Shown here: positions 1-8,164 of the stretch, piece by piece
Position numbering within the stretch: the first letter of the stretch is position 1
Layout of the letters: each line of letters begins with the position of its first letter
Assembly (NCBI GenBank): GCA_031260095.1
Contig: JAIRKN010000191.1
Span: forward strand, 1-11,627
Direction: 5' to 3'
Length of the DNA: 11,627 bases
Source: Tannerella sp.
Lineage (GTDB): Bacteria; Bacteroidota; Bacteroidia; Bacteroidales; Tannerellaceae
Made by a program: the position numbers and the translations under genes
The notes under the pieces: model-generated
Seen by the model: only the letters and a program-made list of their open reading frames with translations
What the model was told of the DNA's origin: nothing
Databases searched by the model: none

Positions 1-549
1 AACGAATACCGGCGCATTGAGTTTCTAAGTCATCGCTACAATGGGATGGGCGTAGAGCATACCGGATTTTATGATCCTTATTATCACGTCACCCTGTTTC
101 GGGAAAATAAACGGGCAGCGGTTTCTTATCTGTATGATCAGGATCAGAACGGACGGTTTTTTATCCGTTGCAGCGAATGTCAGGATCCGGACAGGGAGGC
201 GGATTATTATATTGTACATTTCTCGCTGGCTTCCGAACAGGTGAGTGATGCGGATCTCTATATTACCGGCGAATTGTTCTATCATATTACCGACGAACGG
301 AATCGGATGGAATATAATGCAACAACCGGCGCTTATGAAAAAGCAGTGATGCTGAAACAGGGATTGTATAATTATCAATATGCTTTCGTAAAGAAAGGAG
401 AATCACTGACCAGCTTGCACGAAACCGAAGGTGATTTTTTCGAAACGGAAAATGAATATACCATTGCCGTCTATTATCGTCCGCCGGGTGCGCGGTACGA
501 CCGGTTGGTCGGCGTGAAAATGATCGGTAACGGAAGAAACGCACAATAA
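1..549 (+). CDS. Type IX secretion system plug-domain protein (DUF5103), 3' part
   Basis: The frame is open from the first base, so the 5' part lies outside the window; 182 residues and the TAA stop are visible. The visible part carries features I recognise from the C-terminal half of DUF5103 / T9SS plug proteins: an early segment reading RRIEFLSHRYNGMGVEHT, then PYYHVTL, a beta-rich Ig-like section with LYITGEL, a YNATTGAYEKAVMLKQGLYNY strand-turn-strand stretch, and the ending FFETENEYTIAVYYRPPGARYDRLVG. Family knowledge: a plug protein blocks the periplasmic side of the large SprA-type outer-membrane pore of the type IX secretion system when it is idle. That this copy plays that role is inference, because paralogues exist and the N-terminal half cannot be checked. 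The gene converges on the methyltransferase-like gene, with 19 bases between the two stops and no recognisable terminator there. Confidence 0.85.
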   Translation, partial: NEYRRIEFLSHRYNGMGVEHTGFYDPYYHVTLFRENKRAAVSYLYDQDQNGRFFIRCSECQDPDREADYYIVHFSLASEQVSDADLYITGELFYHITDERNRMEYNATTGAYEKAVMLKQGLYNYQYAFVKKGESLTSLHETEGDFFETENEYTIAVYYRPPGARYDRLVGVKMIGNGRNAQ

Positions 550-568
550 CCCGCAACGGAATAGCGCT

Positions 569-3187
569 CTATTTCATAGAAGAAACATGCAAACGAACAA
601 ATTCGGCTTCTTCTTCCGTGAGGTGATATAATTCGTATACGAGGCGATCTATCTGTTCTTCTATCTCTACGGCATAGTTTGCGTTTTTTTCGTTTTCCGA
701 GATACGACGATTGACTAACGCTATGATATCCGATTCCATTTTAGCGTTAGGTACAGGTACGGACATTGATTCGATAACAGGAACCCCGACACGGGACTCA
801 CCGGTGGACAAACGTGACAGGCCGGATAACATATACCGTCCCATTGTCGAATTAAAAACTCCCAGCAGGAACTTAAGGTGTTGGCCCACCATAAAACAAA
901 CATCCTCCAATACGGCGCAACCCCCATAGTCAAACCCAAAGCGACAGTCCGGCGAATCCTTTTTCCATACCATTTTCTGTTCTGCGAAATCTCCCCAGTT
1001 GTTGTTCATCCCGGAACGCTGCAATGCGTACCATTCAAACCCTAATCCTACTTCGATCGTATTTCTCGACGAAAGGGCGCTCTTATAGGCCAACAGGTGG
1101 TTGTAGGCATCCGGATATTGCAGGCGGAAACGTTGTTCGGCACGCTCCGACGCGGCTCTGATAGTCTTATCATACTGCAAGGGGAAATGCCAGGGGATGT
1201 AAAGAAGCCATTGCTCCGGAACGTCGGCACTATACCGCTTTACCAGGTCGCCGGTCAGTAAGGGCTTGATGATATCCGAATTTTTCACATCGGTATGGAT
1301 CAGTTTTTCTCTTGCCTCGCGGTTCAGGATATACGCTTCGTCAAAACCGGTCATCACACCCGAATAAATATGTACCTCCCAGTTTCTAACCAAAAGCCCG
1401 TATGTCTTTATTTTGTTATTAATACTCATATATTCCGCATTGGACGCTATCGCCGAGATCAAGGTGGCAGCCTTTTCAACGGGACGGAATACCGGCGTCG
1501 CAAATTGCCGGATATAGACGCCGAGATCAACAACACGGGGATCATACGAAACGTCAATCCGGCAGGTGACCGCATGATGACGATTGACGTCTTTTTGAAT
1601 GATCACGGCGCATTTATCTTTGAGCGTTTCGTACGATGATGATAATTCATCCATGATGATCAGTTGCAACGGATTCGTTTCAGACACAAAATAATCGACT
1701 AACTTTGAATCATACGTATCATTCCTCCAGTCCGGCGACATGACAAATGACATACATCCTCCATATTTAAGAATACGGTTGGCCAGTTCGCAGAACAAAT
1801 CCGAAACATAACCGGTACGTTTATATACCCGGTAATTCATCCTTTTATACAACCCGGCCTTATCCTCTCCTATCCCTGCAATAGTAGCATCCGGAAGCGT
1901 CCCGATGACCGCGTCAAAACCGGTAAAGGCTCCTTTATCATCCAGCAATTCCGGAAAAACATAGCGCCATTCGACGGCTTGTTCAAACGACGGATGATGA
2001 CGGAATAGTGAGAGTTGTTGTTCCTGCTTTTTTATTTTGATATTCAGTAATAATACCTTTTCATTGCGCAGATGTTCTTCCCTCTCGGATAAGGGGAACA
2101 ATCCCGGCGACATGATTTCGCAATGTTCACGACGAAGGCGAAGCAACTCTTCCGTATCCTTACTGTACCACCCGATACCCTCCACCAGGCGGTTTTGAAT
2201 CAACGACATCAATTCTATCAGGTACCGGCGGTCATCCGCGTCTTTTATCGTTTTTATATGATCCGCCAGTTTCTTATAATCGTGAACGGTCTGATTCACA
2301 TTTTTAAGTGCTACCAATAAATCATCTTTCAGTGAGAAACGACTGACAAGCGCATCACCACAAATGATATTACTCTCAATAGACATCAAATCCGCCTCTT
2401 TTGCTTCACCCGATGTCATCATCACATCAAGCCACAAACGAAGCTTACAAACAAGGACATGGAAAGGATTAACGTCCACGCCAAACAGACAGTTCCGTAT
2501 GATTTTCACCTTTTCATCGTATAAAGCTTCCCGGATTTGCCGGCTTTCAGCGGTAATCCCGTCGAGAATAACCCGTTTAAATTCCTTTTTGTCCAACACG
2601 TCCAAATGGCCGTTTTCGCCGACGACAAATTTATACCGGTACAAAGGATTCCCGTTTTTATCTGTCAGTATTCCTAACTGCGACTTGACCGCAATCATTT
2701 CATTCAGCATGGTGCAGAGAAAATCTCCCATATATACGGAAGGATCGCATATACGTAATGATAAAAATACCCGGTTTGCTTCCGCAATATTATCCCCTAT
2801 TTTATGTGAAAGACCTAACAGATCGACACATCCCCAGCCAAGTACCTCGTTAAATTTACATAGCACCGCCCGTTTGATCGTTTCGCGGCAAAGGTAGGAA
2901 AGAAGGAAAGACGGCAAGGCTTTGTTTTCGCCGACTTCCGACAATATCCGCACGAATGTTTCCGATATGATCCGCACACGTAAATCCCTGCGAAGATTAT
3001 ACGAATTCATCTTTTCTATCACCGCCTCAAACGACGGCACGAATGCTTCCCCGCCTTTATCAGCCGATATAGGAGTATCTCCCCATATAAAAGCTTTTAA
3101 TTCGGTGTATAAATGTTCATCGAAATAACTGCGCTTTTCCTCATGAACGATCGCGTTTTCCGTAATATGTTCCGGCATATATCTCAT
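569..3187 (-). CDS. Eco57I/TaqI-like DNA methyltransferase relative with degenerate catalytic motifs
   Basis: This is an 872-residue protein if started at the ATG at 3187; the same frame stays open to a GTG at 3241. Numbering below uses 3187. Family landmarks are clear: FGVDVNPF plus VCKLRLWLDVM (about 235-256), CGDALVS (276-282), a helical charged insert (about 310-405), VEWRYVFPELLDDKGAF then FDAVIG (405-429), GGCMSFVMSPDW (476-487), and a TaqI-like recognition region with KPLLTGDLVKRY (641-652), IPWHFPL (664-670) and EWYALQR (718-724). Two key motifs are lost. The SAM loop DPACGSGxFL reads DPSVYMGDFL (148-157), and the catalytic NPPY reads TLPD (430-433, bases 1889-1900). The usual FYTP segment is also unrecognisable, and no N-terminal PD-(D/E)XK nuclease domain is evident. 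The frame is intact throughout, so this is not ordinary decay. I infer a non-methylating DNA-binding or partner protein. Start choice: a TAnnTTTG box at 3211-3218 lies inside the GTG version and 23 bases before the ATG at 3187; an ATG at 3178 is also possible. Confidence 0.8.
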   Translation of the reverse strand: MRYMPEHITENAIVHEEKRSYFDEHLYTELKAFIWGDTPISADKGGEAFVPSFEAVIEKMNSYNLRRDLRVRIISETFVRILSEVGENKALPSFLLSYLCRETIKRAVLCKFNEVLGWGCVDLLGLSHKIGDNIAEANRVFLSLRICDPSVYMGDFLCTMLNEMIAVKSQLGILTDKNGNPLYRYKFVVGENGHLDVLDKKEFKRVILDGITAESRQIREALYDEKVKIIRNCLFGVDVNPFHVLVCKLRLWLDVMMTSGEAKEADLMSIESNIICGDALVSRFSLKDDLLVALKNVNQTVHDYKKLADHIKTIKDADDRRYLIELMSLIQNRLVEGIGWYSKDTEELLRLRREHCEIMSPGLFPLSEREEHLRNEKVLLLNIKIKKQEQQLSLFRHHPSFEQAVEWRYVFPELLDDKGAFTGFDAVIGTLPDATIAGIGEDKAGLYKRMNYRVYKRTGYVSDLFCELANRILKYGGCMSFVMSPDWRNDTYDSKLVDYFVSETNPLQLIIMDELSSSYETLKDKCAVIIQKDVNRHHAVTCRIDVSYDPRVVDLGVYIRQFATPVFRPVEKAATLISAIASNAEYMSINNKIKTYGLLVRNWEVHIYSGVMTGFDEAYILNREAREKLIHTDVKNSDIIKPLLTGDLVKRYSADVPEQWLLYIPWHFPLQYDKTIRAASERAEQRFRLQYPDAYNHLLAYKSALSSRNTIEVGLGFEWYALQRSGMNNNWGDFAEQKMVWKKDSPDCRFGFDYGGCAVLEDVCFMVGQHLKFLLGVFNSTMGRYMLSGLSRLSTGESRVGVPVIESMSVPVPNAKMESDIIALVNRRISENEKNANYAVEIEEQIDRLVYELYHLTEEEAEFVRLHVSSMK

Positions 3188-3210
3188 GTATAATAACTCG
3201 CTTCGGATCA

Positions 3211-3218
3211 CAAAAATA
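3211..3218 (-). promoter_or_regulatory. Candidate -7 box (TATTTTTG) for the methyltransferase-like gene
   Basis: Read on the minus strand, this is TATTTTTG, an exact match to the Bacteroidota -7 consensus TAnnTTTG. It ends 23 bases before the ATG at 3187 and 32 before the ATG at 3178, close to the leader lengths of the two other promoters seen here. The -33 box is poor: only AGTG sits at the right distance (3239-3242, spacer 20). A chance match in AT-rich DNA remains possible. Confidence 0.45.
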
Positions 3219-3321
3219 GCATATTCTTCCGCATTTTTCACTTTTTATCGGATTATTTTTCGCTTTATACTTAATACTTTTCCTTTATATGCAACATTTT
3301 TCTTTTTTAACCTAATTACGC

Positions 3322-3352
3322 TTTTATAATTTGATAATGAAGTTTATATTTG
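3322..3352 (+). promoter_or_regulatory. Bacteroidota-type promoter of the DUF362/polyferredoxin operon
   Basis: A -7 box TATATTTG (3345-3352) fits TAnnTTTG exactly. A TTTT at 3322-3325, 19 bases upstream, is a one-mismatch -33 box (consensus TTTG). The predicted transcript would begin a few bases after 3352 and give a leader of roughly 20 bases before the ATG at 3379. This rules out the in-frame TTG at 3331, which would lie upstream of the transcript start. Confidence 0.7.
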
Positions 3353-3378
3353 CATGTTTAAAAAAATATATATCCACT

Positions 3379-4320
3379 ATGAAACGTAGAGATTTCCTGA
3401 AAACGGGCGCGATTATGGGTGCGAGTGCAGCCATATCATTACATTTTGATGAATTACAGGCTGCATTGCATACAAATACAATATCGGTAGAAGCCGTTCC
3501 TGATCTGGTAGCAGTCATGGGTGGAGAACCGGAAGCCATGCTGGATAAGGCGCTGGAAGCCCTCGGAGGCATCGGCCGCTTTGTGAAAAAAGGACAGAAA
3601 ATAGTCATCAAACCGAACATCGGGTGGGATCGCACTCCCGAACTGGCAGGCAACACAAATCCCCAACTAATCGGAGCATTGATAAAGAAATGTCTGGAAG
3701 CAGGCGCGTCTAAAGTAACCGTGTTCGATCATACGTGCGACGATTGGAAGAAATGTTATGCCTCCAGCGGTATCGAGGCTGCCGTAAAAGCAGCCGGCGG
3801 AGTGATCGTTCCCGGAAATGACGAAAAATACTATTCAAAAGAAATAGCCTTACCTAATGGGGTCAATCTGAAGTCTATCAAAGTGCACGAAGCAGTTATT
3901 GAAGCGGACGCGTGGATCAATGTTCCCATACTTAAAAATCACGGGGGCGCGAAACTGTCATGCGCCATGAAAAATATTATGGGCATCGTGTGGGACAGGC
4001 GCTTTTTCCATTCAAACGACTTGCAGCAATGTATCGCCGATGTTTGTACATGGGAGAAAAAGCCGGTACTGAACATTGTTGATTCCTATCGTATGTTGTT
4101 TCAGAATGGTCCTCAGGGAAAAAGCGAAGCGGATGTAGCTACGGTGAAAACATTGATTGCTTCCAAAGACGTAGTCGCCACGGATACCGCCGCAGTGCAA
4201 TTTTTCAACCAGGTGAAAAAGTTGGATCCGAAAGCCGTAAAACATATCGAATTGGGACAATCCCACAAATTAGGCACGACAGACCTCAAAAATATAACGA
4301 TCAAAAGAATAAAAATCTAA
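3379..4320 (+). CDS. Tat-exported DUF362 family protein
   Basis: This is a 313-residue protein starting at the ATG at 3379. The first residues MKRRDFLKTG form a textbook twin-arginine signal, followed by a short small-residue hydrophobic stretch (11-21), so export in folded form, perhaps with a cofactor, is expected. The rest matches DUF362: VKKGQKIVIKPNIGW (69-83), an INVPILKNHGG segment (180-190) leading into SCAMKNIMG (194-202), and VATDTAAVQFF (266-276). DUF362 proteins are often associated with iron-sulfur proteins, but their reaction is poorly defined and I do not assign one. Several cysteines are present (105, 120, 126, 195, 218, 223), but no CX2CX2CX3C ferredoxin motif. The next gene begins 23 bases downstream on the same strand, so the two are very likely one operon, and both carry Tat signals. 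The protein probably acts in the periplasm as a partner of the membrane polyferredoxin. The longer frame from TTG at 3331 is rejected on promoter position and on the placement of the Tat signal. Confidence 0.85.
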   Translation: MKRRDFLKTGAIMGASAAISLHFDELQAALHTNTISVEAVPDLVAVMGGEPEAMLDKALEALGGIGRFVKKGQKIVIKPNIGWDRTPELAGNTNPQLIGALIKKCLEAGASKVTVFDHTCDDWKKCYASSGIEAAVKAAGGVIVPGNDEKYYSKEIALPNGVNLKSIKVHEAVIEADAWINVPILKNHGGAKLSCAMKNIMGIVWDRRFFHSNDLQQCIADVCTWEKKPVLNIVDSYRMLFQNGPQGKSEADVATVKTLIASKDVVATDTAAVQFFNQVKKLDPKAVKHIELGQSHKLGTTDLKNITIKRIKI

Positions 4321-4343
4321 ACCGGCAGTAAGACGTAGCGCTG

Positions 4344-5927
4344 ATGAGAAAAAAAATGATCAACCGGTTAAAAGTATTGAGGGTAATACTTGCAATCTTC
4401 CTGTTCATTCCTGTTCTATTCTTCTTCCTGGATTTTGCGGATCTACTTCCTGACGGATTGAGCCGACTCCTGCGAAGACAATTAGTGCCGGCAATTCTAA
4501 CAGGAGCGACCGCTACTCTTATCATCTACTTCCTGCTAACTCTGTTATTCGGGCGTATTTACTGTTCGGTTATATGCCCGGCGGGGATATTACAGGATAT
4601 TTTTAACCGTATATCGTGTATCGGGAAAAAGAAAAAGAAGGGTAAAATGCGTTTTCGCTATCATAAACCGGCAAACAGATTACGCTATATCATTCTGGGC
4701 ATAACCGCTCTACTTGCGATCTCCGGAATCACGGAATTATGCCTGCTTCTTGATCCGTACAGTAATTTCGGACGTATTGCAGCCAACTTGTTTCGTCCTG
4801 TGGTCGTATGGATCAATAATGTATTCGCCGACGTTCTCTCATCCAAAGGAAATTATTCTTTGTATCACGTTACAATGCGCACATCGACGACTGCATTTAT
4901 CTCGGCAATCGCAGCTTTTCTCGTTTTTGCCGTCATGGTATATTTCAGGGGACGTTTGTTTTGCAACACGATCTGTCCCGTAGGAGCTTTGTTAAGCCTT
5001 GTTTCACGTTATTCGCTGTTCCGCATTACGTTCGACAAAAGCAAATGTAATAATTGTACACTGTGCGAAAGGAGTTGCAAGGCAGAGGCGATTGATTCTA
5101 AAAACATGACGGTAGATGCGTCGAGTTGTGTTACTTGTTTTAACTGCACATCCGTATGCAACAGGAACAGTCTGAAATACAGATTCGCTCCGACGGCAGG
5201 GAAAAAGCATCATAGCGACATATCTTATTTAACAAAAAAGGCGGAAGTTTCGGCTAACGAAGCCGCCTCAAAGAGCCGCCGTTCGTTTATAACAACCGGC
5301 GCCGCATTAGCCGGCTCCGTACCGTTGATCGCCTTTGCGAGAATACATTCGGAAGGAGGGTCGACAGAAAGCCCTGACCCTGTTACGCCACCGGGTTCTT
5401 TCAGTATTGAGCGGTTTAAGGATCTGTGTACGGGATGCCATATCTGCGTAGTACAATGCCCCACGCACATTCTACATCCGGCAGGACTGAAATATGGCCT
5501 GGGATATCTGTTAAAGCCATATATGTCATACGAAAACAGCTATTGTAATTACAGTTGTACGGTTTGCTCGGATGTATGCCCGACAGACGCTCTTAAACCG
5601 ATCACCGTCGAAGAGAAAAAGGTAACCCAGATTGGTATCGCAAATTTCTACAAAGAACTCTGTGTAGTATATACGGACGAAAACGACTGCGGCGCCTGTT
5701 CGGAACACTGCCCCTCGCAAGCCGTCCACATGACGCCGTATAAAGGAACGCTCACGATCCCTCAAGTGGAAGCGGCGCTTTGCGTCGGATGCGGAGGTTG
5801 CGAATCCATTTGCCCGGTACGTCCGGTACGTGCGATCGTTGTCATCTCTAATCCGGTACATCAAACCGCACAACTACCGGAAGAAGAAGACGTCAAAGAA
5901 TTTGACGTCGATGACTTTGGATTTTAA
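4344..5927 (+). CDS. NapH-NapG-like fused membrane polyferredoxin with internal Tat signal
   Basis: This 527-residue protein reads as two Nap proteins in one chain. Residues 1-275 resemble NapH: about four hydrophobic segments (roughly 10-30, 48-69, 113-136, 183-201), two GRxxCxxxCP motifs (C74/C78 and C207/C211), and two [4Fe-4S] motifs (C235, C238, C241, C245; C262, C265, C268, C272) predicted on the cytoplasmic side. Residues 311-330 then read SRRSFITTGAALAGSVPLIA, a twin-arginine signal in mid-protein. Residues 350-500 resemble NapG, with four cysteine sets: C362/365/368/372; C401/405/408/412; C440/449/452/456, whose long first spacer resembles that of NapG; and C480/483/486/490. The C-terminus is acidic (EEEDVKEFDVDDFGF). 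Family knowledge: NapH and NapG pass quinol electrons to periplasmic nitrate reductase. No NapA or other reductase is in view, so the acceptor is unknown. Inferred role: quinol-linked electron transfer across the inner membrane, working with the DUF362 protein. Confidence 0.85.
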   Translation: MRKKMINRLKVLRVILAIFLFIPVLFFFLDFADLLPDGLSRLLRRQLVPAILTGATATLIIYFLLTLLFGRIYCSVICPAGILQDIFNRISCIGKKKKKGKMRFRYHKPANRLRYIILGITALLAISGITELCLLLDPYSNFGRIAANLFRPVVVWINNVFADVLSSKGNYSLYHVTMRTSTTAFISAIAAFLVFAVMVYFRGRLFCNTICPVGALLSLVSRYSLFRITFDKSKCNNCTLCERSCKAEAIDSKNMTVDASSCVTCFNCTSVCNRNSLKYRFAPTAGKKHHSDISYLTKKAEVSANEAASKSRRSFITTGAALAGSVPLIAFARIHSEGGSTESPDPVTPPGSFSIERFKDLCTGCHICVVQCPTHILHPAGLKYGLGYLLKPYMSYENSYCNYSCTVCSDVCPTDALKPITVEEKKVTQIGIANFYKELCVVYTDENDCGACSEHCPSQAVHMTPYKGTLTIPQVEAALCVGCGGCESICPVRPVRAIVVISNPVHQTAQLPEEEDVKEFDVDDFGF

Positions 5928-5988
5928 AGAAATATCCAGCCTGTAAAGCAAATAAACGTATTCCTTTCTTCCACTACAAAGGATAGGT

Positions 5989-6019
5989 AAAAAAAAAGCG
6001 CCCCTTTCGAAGCGCCTTT
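5989..6019 (-). terminator. Rho-independent terminator after the GH36 gene, possibly bidirectional
   Basis: On the minus strand, just after the GH36 stop, AAAG-GCGC pairs with GCGC-TTT around a 10-base loop (GCGC arms at 5998-6001 and 6012-6015, with one bulged G). A run of nine T follows (A run 5989-5997 on the plus strand). On the plus strand the hairpin is followed only by CTTTAGCTTTT, so it would end the convergent polyferredoxin transcript less efficiently. Confidence 0.75.
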
Positions 6020-6032
6020 AGCTTTTAGCCTT

Positions 6033-8084
6033 TCAATTTCCGGCCTTATACTTCAACAGCAGGGAGGAACGGGCTTCGTTTAAAGTCAGTTCTAATCCTG
6101 TCGACAACTCTTTTCCTGTTTTTGTCAACACTTCGCCTGTATCGTAATTTTCAATGAGATAACTTTTGTCCGGTTGCAATGCGGACAGTTTTACATGGAT
6201 CGTTTGATCCGTTGAATGTTCCCTCCGGAAAGCAACGATAAAACCCGTTTCGTCAGAGGGACGATGTAATTGATAAGCCAACCAGATCTGATCTGACGTC
6301 ATATCATCAACTGTTGTCAAAGGATAATAATCTTCATAAAAGTAGGGTCTGACTTCGTTAAACTCTTCCCGGCAACGCTGCATTTCGATAAAGGAAGATG
6401 AACTGTCCGTAATTTTCCAGTTATAGACTACCGAAGTACCGAGACTCGAACGGAAAGTAAAGCGGTCACTCTTTTGAACACCTGTCCCCGTAAGCGGAAG
6501 AAAGAAATTCAATCCGTAGGTATGACATTGATAGCCTACCGGCTCCCCGTAGTGATAATCCGTCCGCCATAACGGAGCGCTTCTTTTGATTGTTTCAAAA
6601 TCAATACGTCGTCCTCCGCTGGCGCAATTATCAATAATCGCTTCGGGAAAACGCTTTAGCAGATAGTCCCAGAATGCGTACAAACCTTCTATATGACGGA
6701 TTTCACGTATTCCCGTCCGTCCCGGTTCATCATTCTCCTTCCAGAAATTATCTACCTTCATATTAAAATCCTGACGGTAATAATCAATCCCGTTCTCCTC
6801 CATCATATCACCAATAAACCGGCATAGCCAATCCCGTGCTTCCTTGTTCCCCAAATCGTACAGATAATTCTTGGTTCCTTGCGCATCCAGCATCCATTTT
6901 CGTAACTTAATCCCCCAGTCGGAGTCCTTAAACACACGCTCAGGCTCGAACCAGACCATAAATTTGGCGCCTACTTCATGAACAGCATCCGAAACAGGTT
7001 TCAATCCGTCAGGAAAACGTTCACGGTCTACTTCCCAATTCCCTACCGTATTGCTCCAGTCTTTATTATTGGCCACATCAGCCGCTTTAATATACCACCC
7101 GGCGTCGAGCCAAAAAACTTCGGGTACCAACTTAAACCGTTTATACCTGTTTATTATGGCTAAAGCATAATCGGTCGTCAGACAGGTATATTCATTACAC
7201 GGATGAGGATCGCCGTAATTGAAACTGTTTGAAACAGGATACCGGGCCGGTTTTCCGTTTATTTTATGTGTCTGATGATTCAATACAAAACGACGGAACT
7301 GATTATGTCCGGTCATGCGGTCTTCACCATTCCAGAACAAAAGGCAGATAGAAGGTGTACGGATAGTTTCCTCTGCATGTAAATAAGTTTCAAGCCATTT
7401 CATTCCCGATGCCAGCGACACGCTGTTGCCTCCGGTCTTCCGAAAATCCGAATACCACGTCCCCGTCCAGCCGACAGCCACCATGACTCCCTGAACAGAC
7501 GGAGATTCTATATTAAAAAACGGGAAAGCCACATCGGAAGAACGACCGCGCTGAGGTGATATAGACATCGTTTCACCGGCTGCCAGCACTTTCTTTCTGG
7601 GATGAAAATCGGCTTTTGACATATCTGACCCATCGGCATAATGAAGCGTAATATCTCCGGCAGAAGGGTATTGAAAATCCATATCTATGACTTTAACGTC
7701 TTTCAATGTGGGACAATCCCTGTCCGAAGTATTTGTAAACCGAAGCACCCATTCTACCGCACGGTAATGAGGATACCCCTTTACGTCGCAGACAATCTTC
7801 AATCCCGTCTGCTTATCCGTCCACATATAGGAATAAGACTCAACTCCGCTTTCGGTGCCTTTTATCTTTTCAGATGAAAAACTCCATTTCCCGATAAAAT
7901 CCTTCGAGTGACGATCGCCATATACAAACGAAAAAGGCGGATTTTTCCCTTGCCCGAATTGATCATGAATCCATTTCGTTATCTCCACCGGCTTATGTGT
8001 AAACTTATACTTCACCTGTCCACTGATACAAACAGGTATCAGCAAAATGAACAGAATTATAAATGATCTCAATTTATTTTTCAT
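6033..8084 (-). CDS. Secreted alpha-galactosidase-type glycoside hydrolase, family GH36
   Basis: This is a 683-residue protein with an N-terminal Sec signal peptide (hydrophobic residues 8-20; Cys19 lacks a proper lipobox, so a soluble periplasmic form is expected). A beta-sandwich N-terminal domain (about 25-270) precedes the catalytic barrel. Clan GH-D landmarks: FWLDAGWY (324-331), MVWFEPERV (376-384), YRQDFN (436-441) with Asp439 as the probable nucleophile, and NCASGGRRID (486-495) with Asp495 as the probable acid/base, followed by WRTDYHYGEP (506-515). A C-terminal beta domain finishes the chain. Family enzymes release terminal alpha-galactose from raffinose-type sugars, galactomannan or glycans; alpha-N-acetylgalactosaminidase activity also occurs in the family. 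The nucleophile context YRQDFN differs from the WDMNR of classical bacterial GH36 enzymes, so substrate specificity is uncertain. There is no SusC/SusD pair in view. I found no TAnnTTTG box in the 353 bases upstream. Confidence 0.88.
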   Translation of the reverse strand: MKNKLRSFIILFILLIPVCISGQVKYKFTHKPVEITKWIHDQFGQGKNPPFSFVYGDRHSKDFIGKWSFSSEKIKGTESGVESYSYMWTDKQTGLKIVCDVKGYPHYRAVEWVLRFTNTSDRDCPTLKDVKVIDMDFQYPSAGDITLHYADGSDMSKADFHPRKKVLAAGETMSISPQRGRSSDVAFPFFNIESPSVQGVMVAVGWTGTWYSDFRKTGGNSVSLASGMKWLETYLHAEETIRTPSICLLFWNGEDRMTGHNQFRRFVLNHQTHKINGKPARYPVSNSFNYGDPHPCNEYTCLTTDYALAIINRYKRFKLVPEVFWLDAGWYIKAADVANNKDWSNTVGNWEVDRERFPDGLKPVSDAVHEVGAKFMVWFEPERVFKDSDWGIKLRKWMLDAQGTKNYLYDLGNKEARDWLCRFIGDMMEENGIDYYRQDFNMKVDNFWKENDEPGRTGIREIRHIEGLYAFWDYLLKRFPEAIIDNCASGGRRIDFETIKRSAPLWRTDYHYGEPVGYQCHTYGLNFFLPLTGTGVQKSDRFTFRSSLGTSVVYNWKITDSSSSFIEMQRCREEFNEVRPYFYEDYYPLTTVDDMTSDQIWLAYQLHRPSDETGFIVAFRREHSTDQTIHVKLSALQPDKSYLIENYDTGEVLTKTGKELSTGLELTLNEARSSLLLKYKAGN

Positions 8085-8164
8085 ACGATTTTTATTTATT
8101 TTGATATAATTGTTACGTTCGTGCTGCTAACACTTGCACCACCGCAGTGCTAACGTTGGTGCTT

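Noticed and set aside
2364..2897. Plus-strand frame of 177 codons opposite the methyltransferase-like gene
   Set aside because: It is a Ser/Arg-rich shadow of the recognised minus-strand protein, with no promoter or known motif.
569..3241. Active type IIG restriction-modification enzyme
   Set aside because: No nuclease domain is visible, and both the SAM-binding and NPPY motifs are replaced, so neither cleavage nor methylation can be supported from the sequence.
3331..3378. TTG start extending the DUF362 protein by 16 residues
   Set aside because: The -7 box at 3345-3352 lies inside the extension, and the Tat motif would no longer be at the N-terminus.
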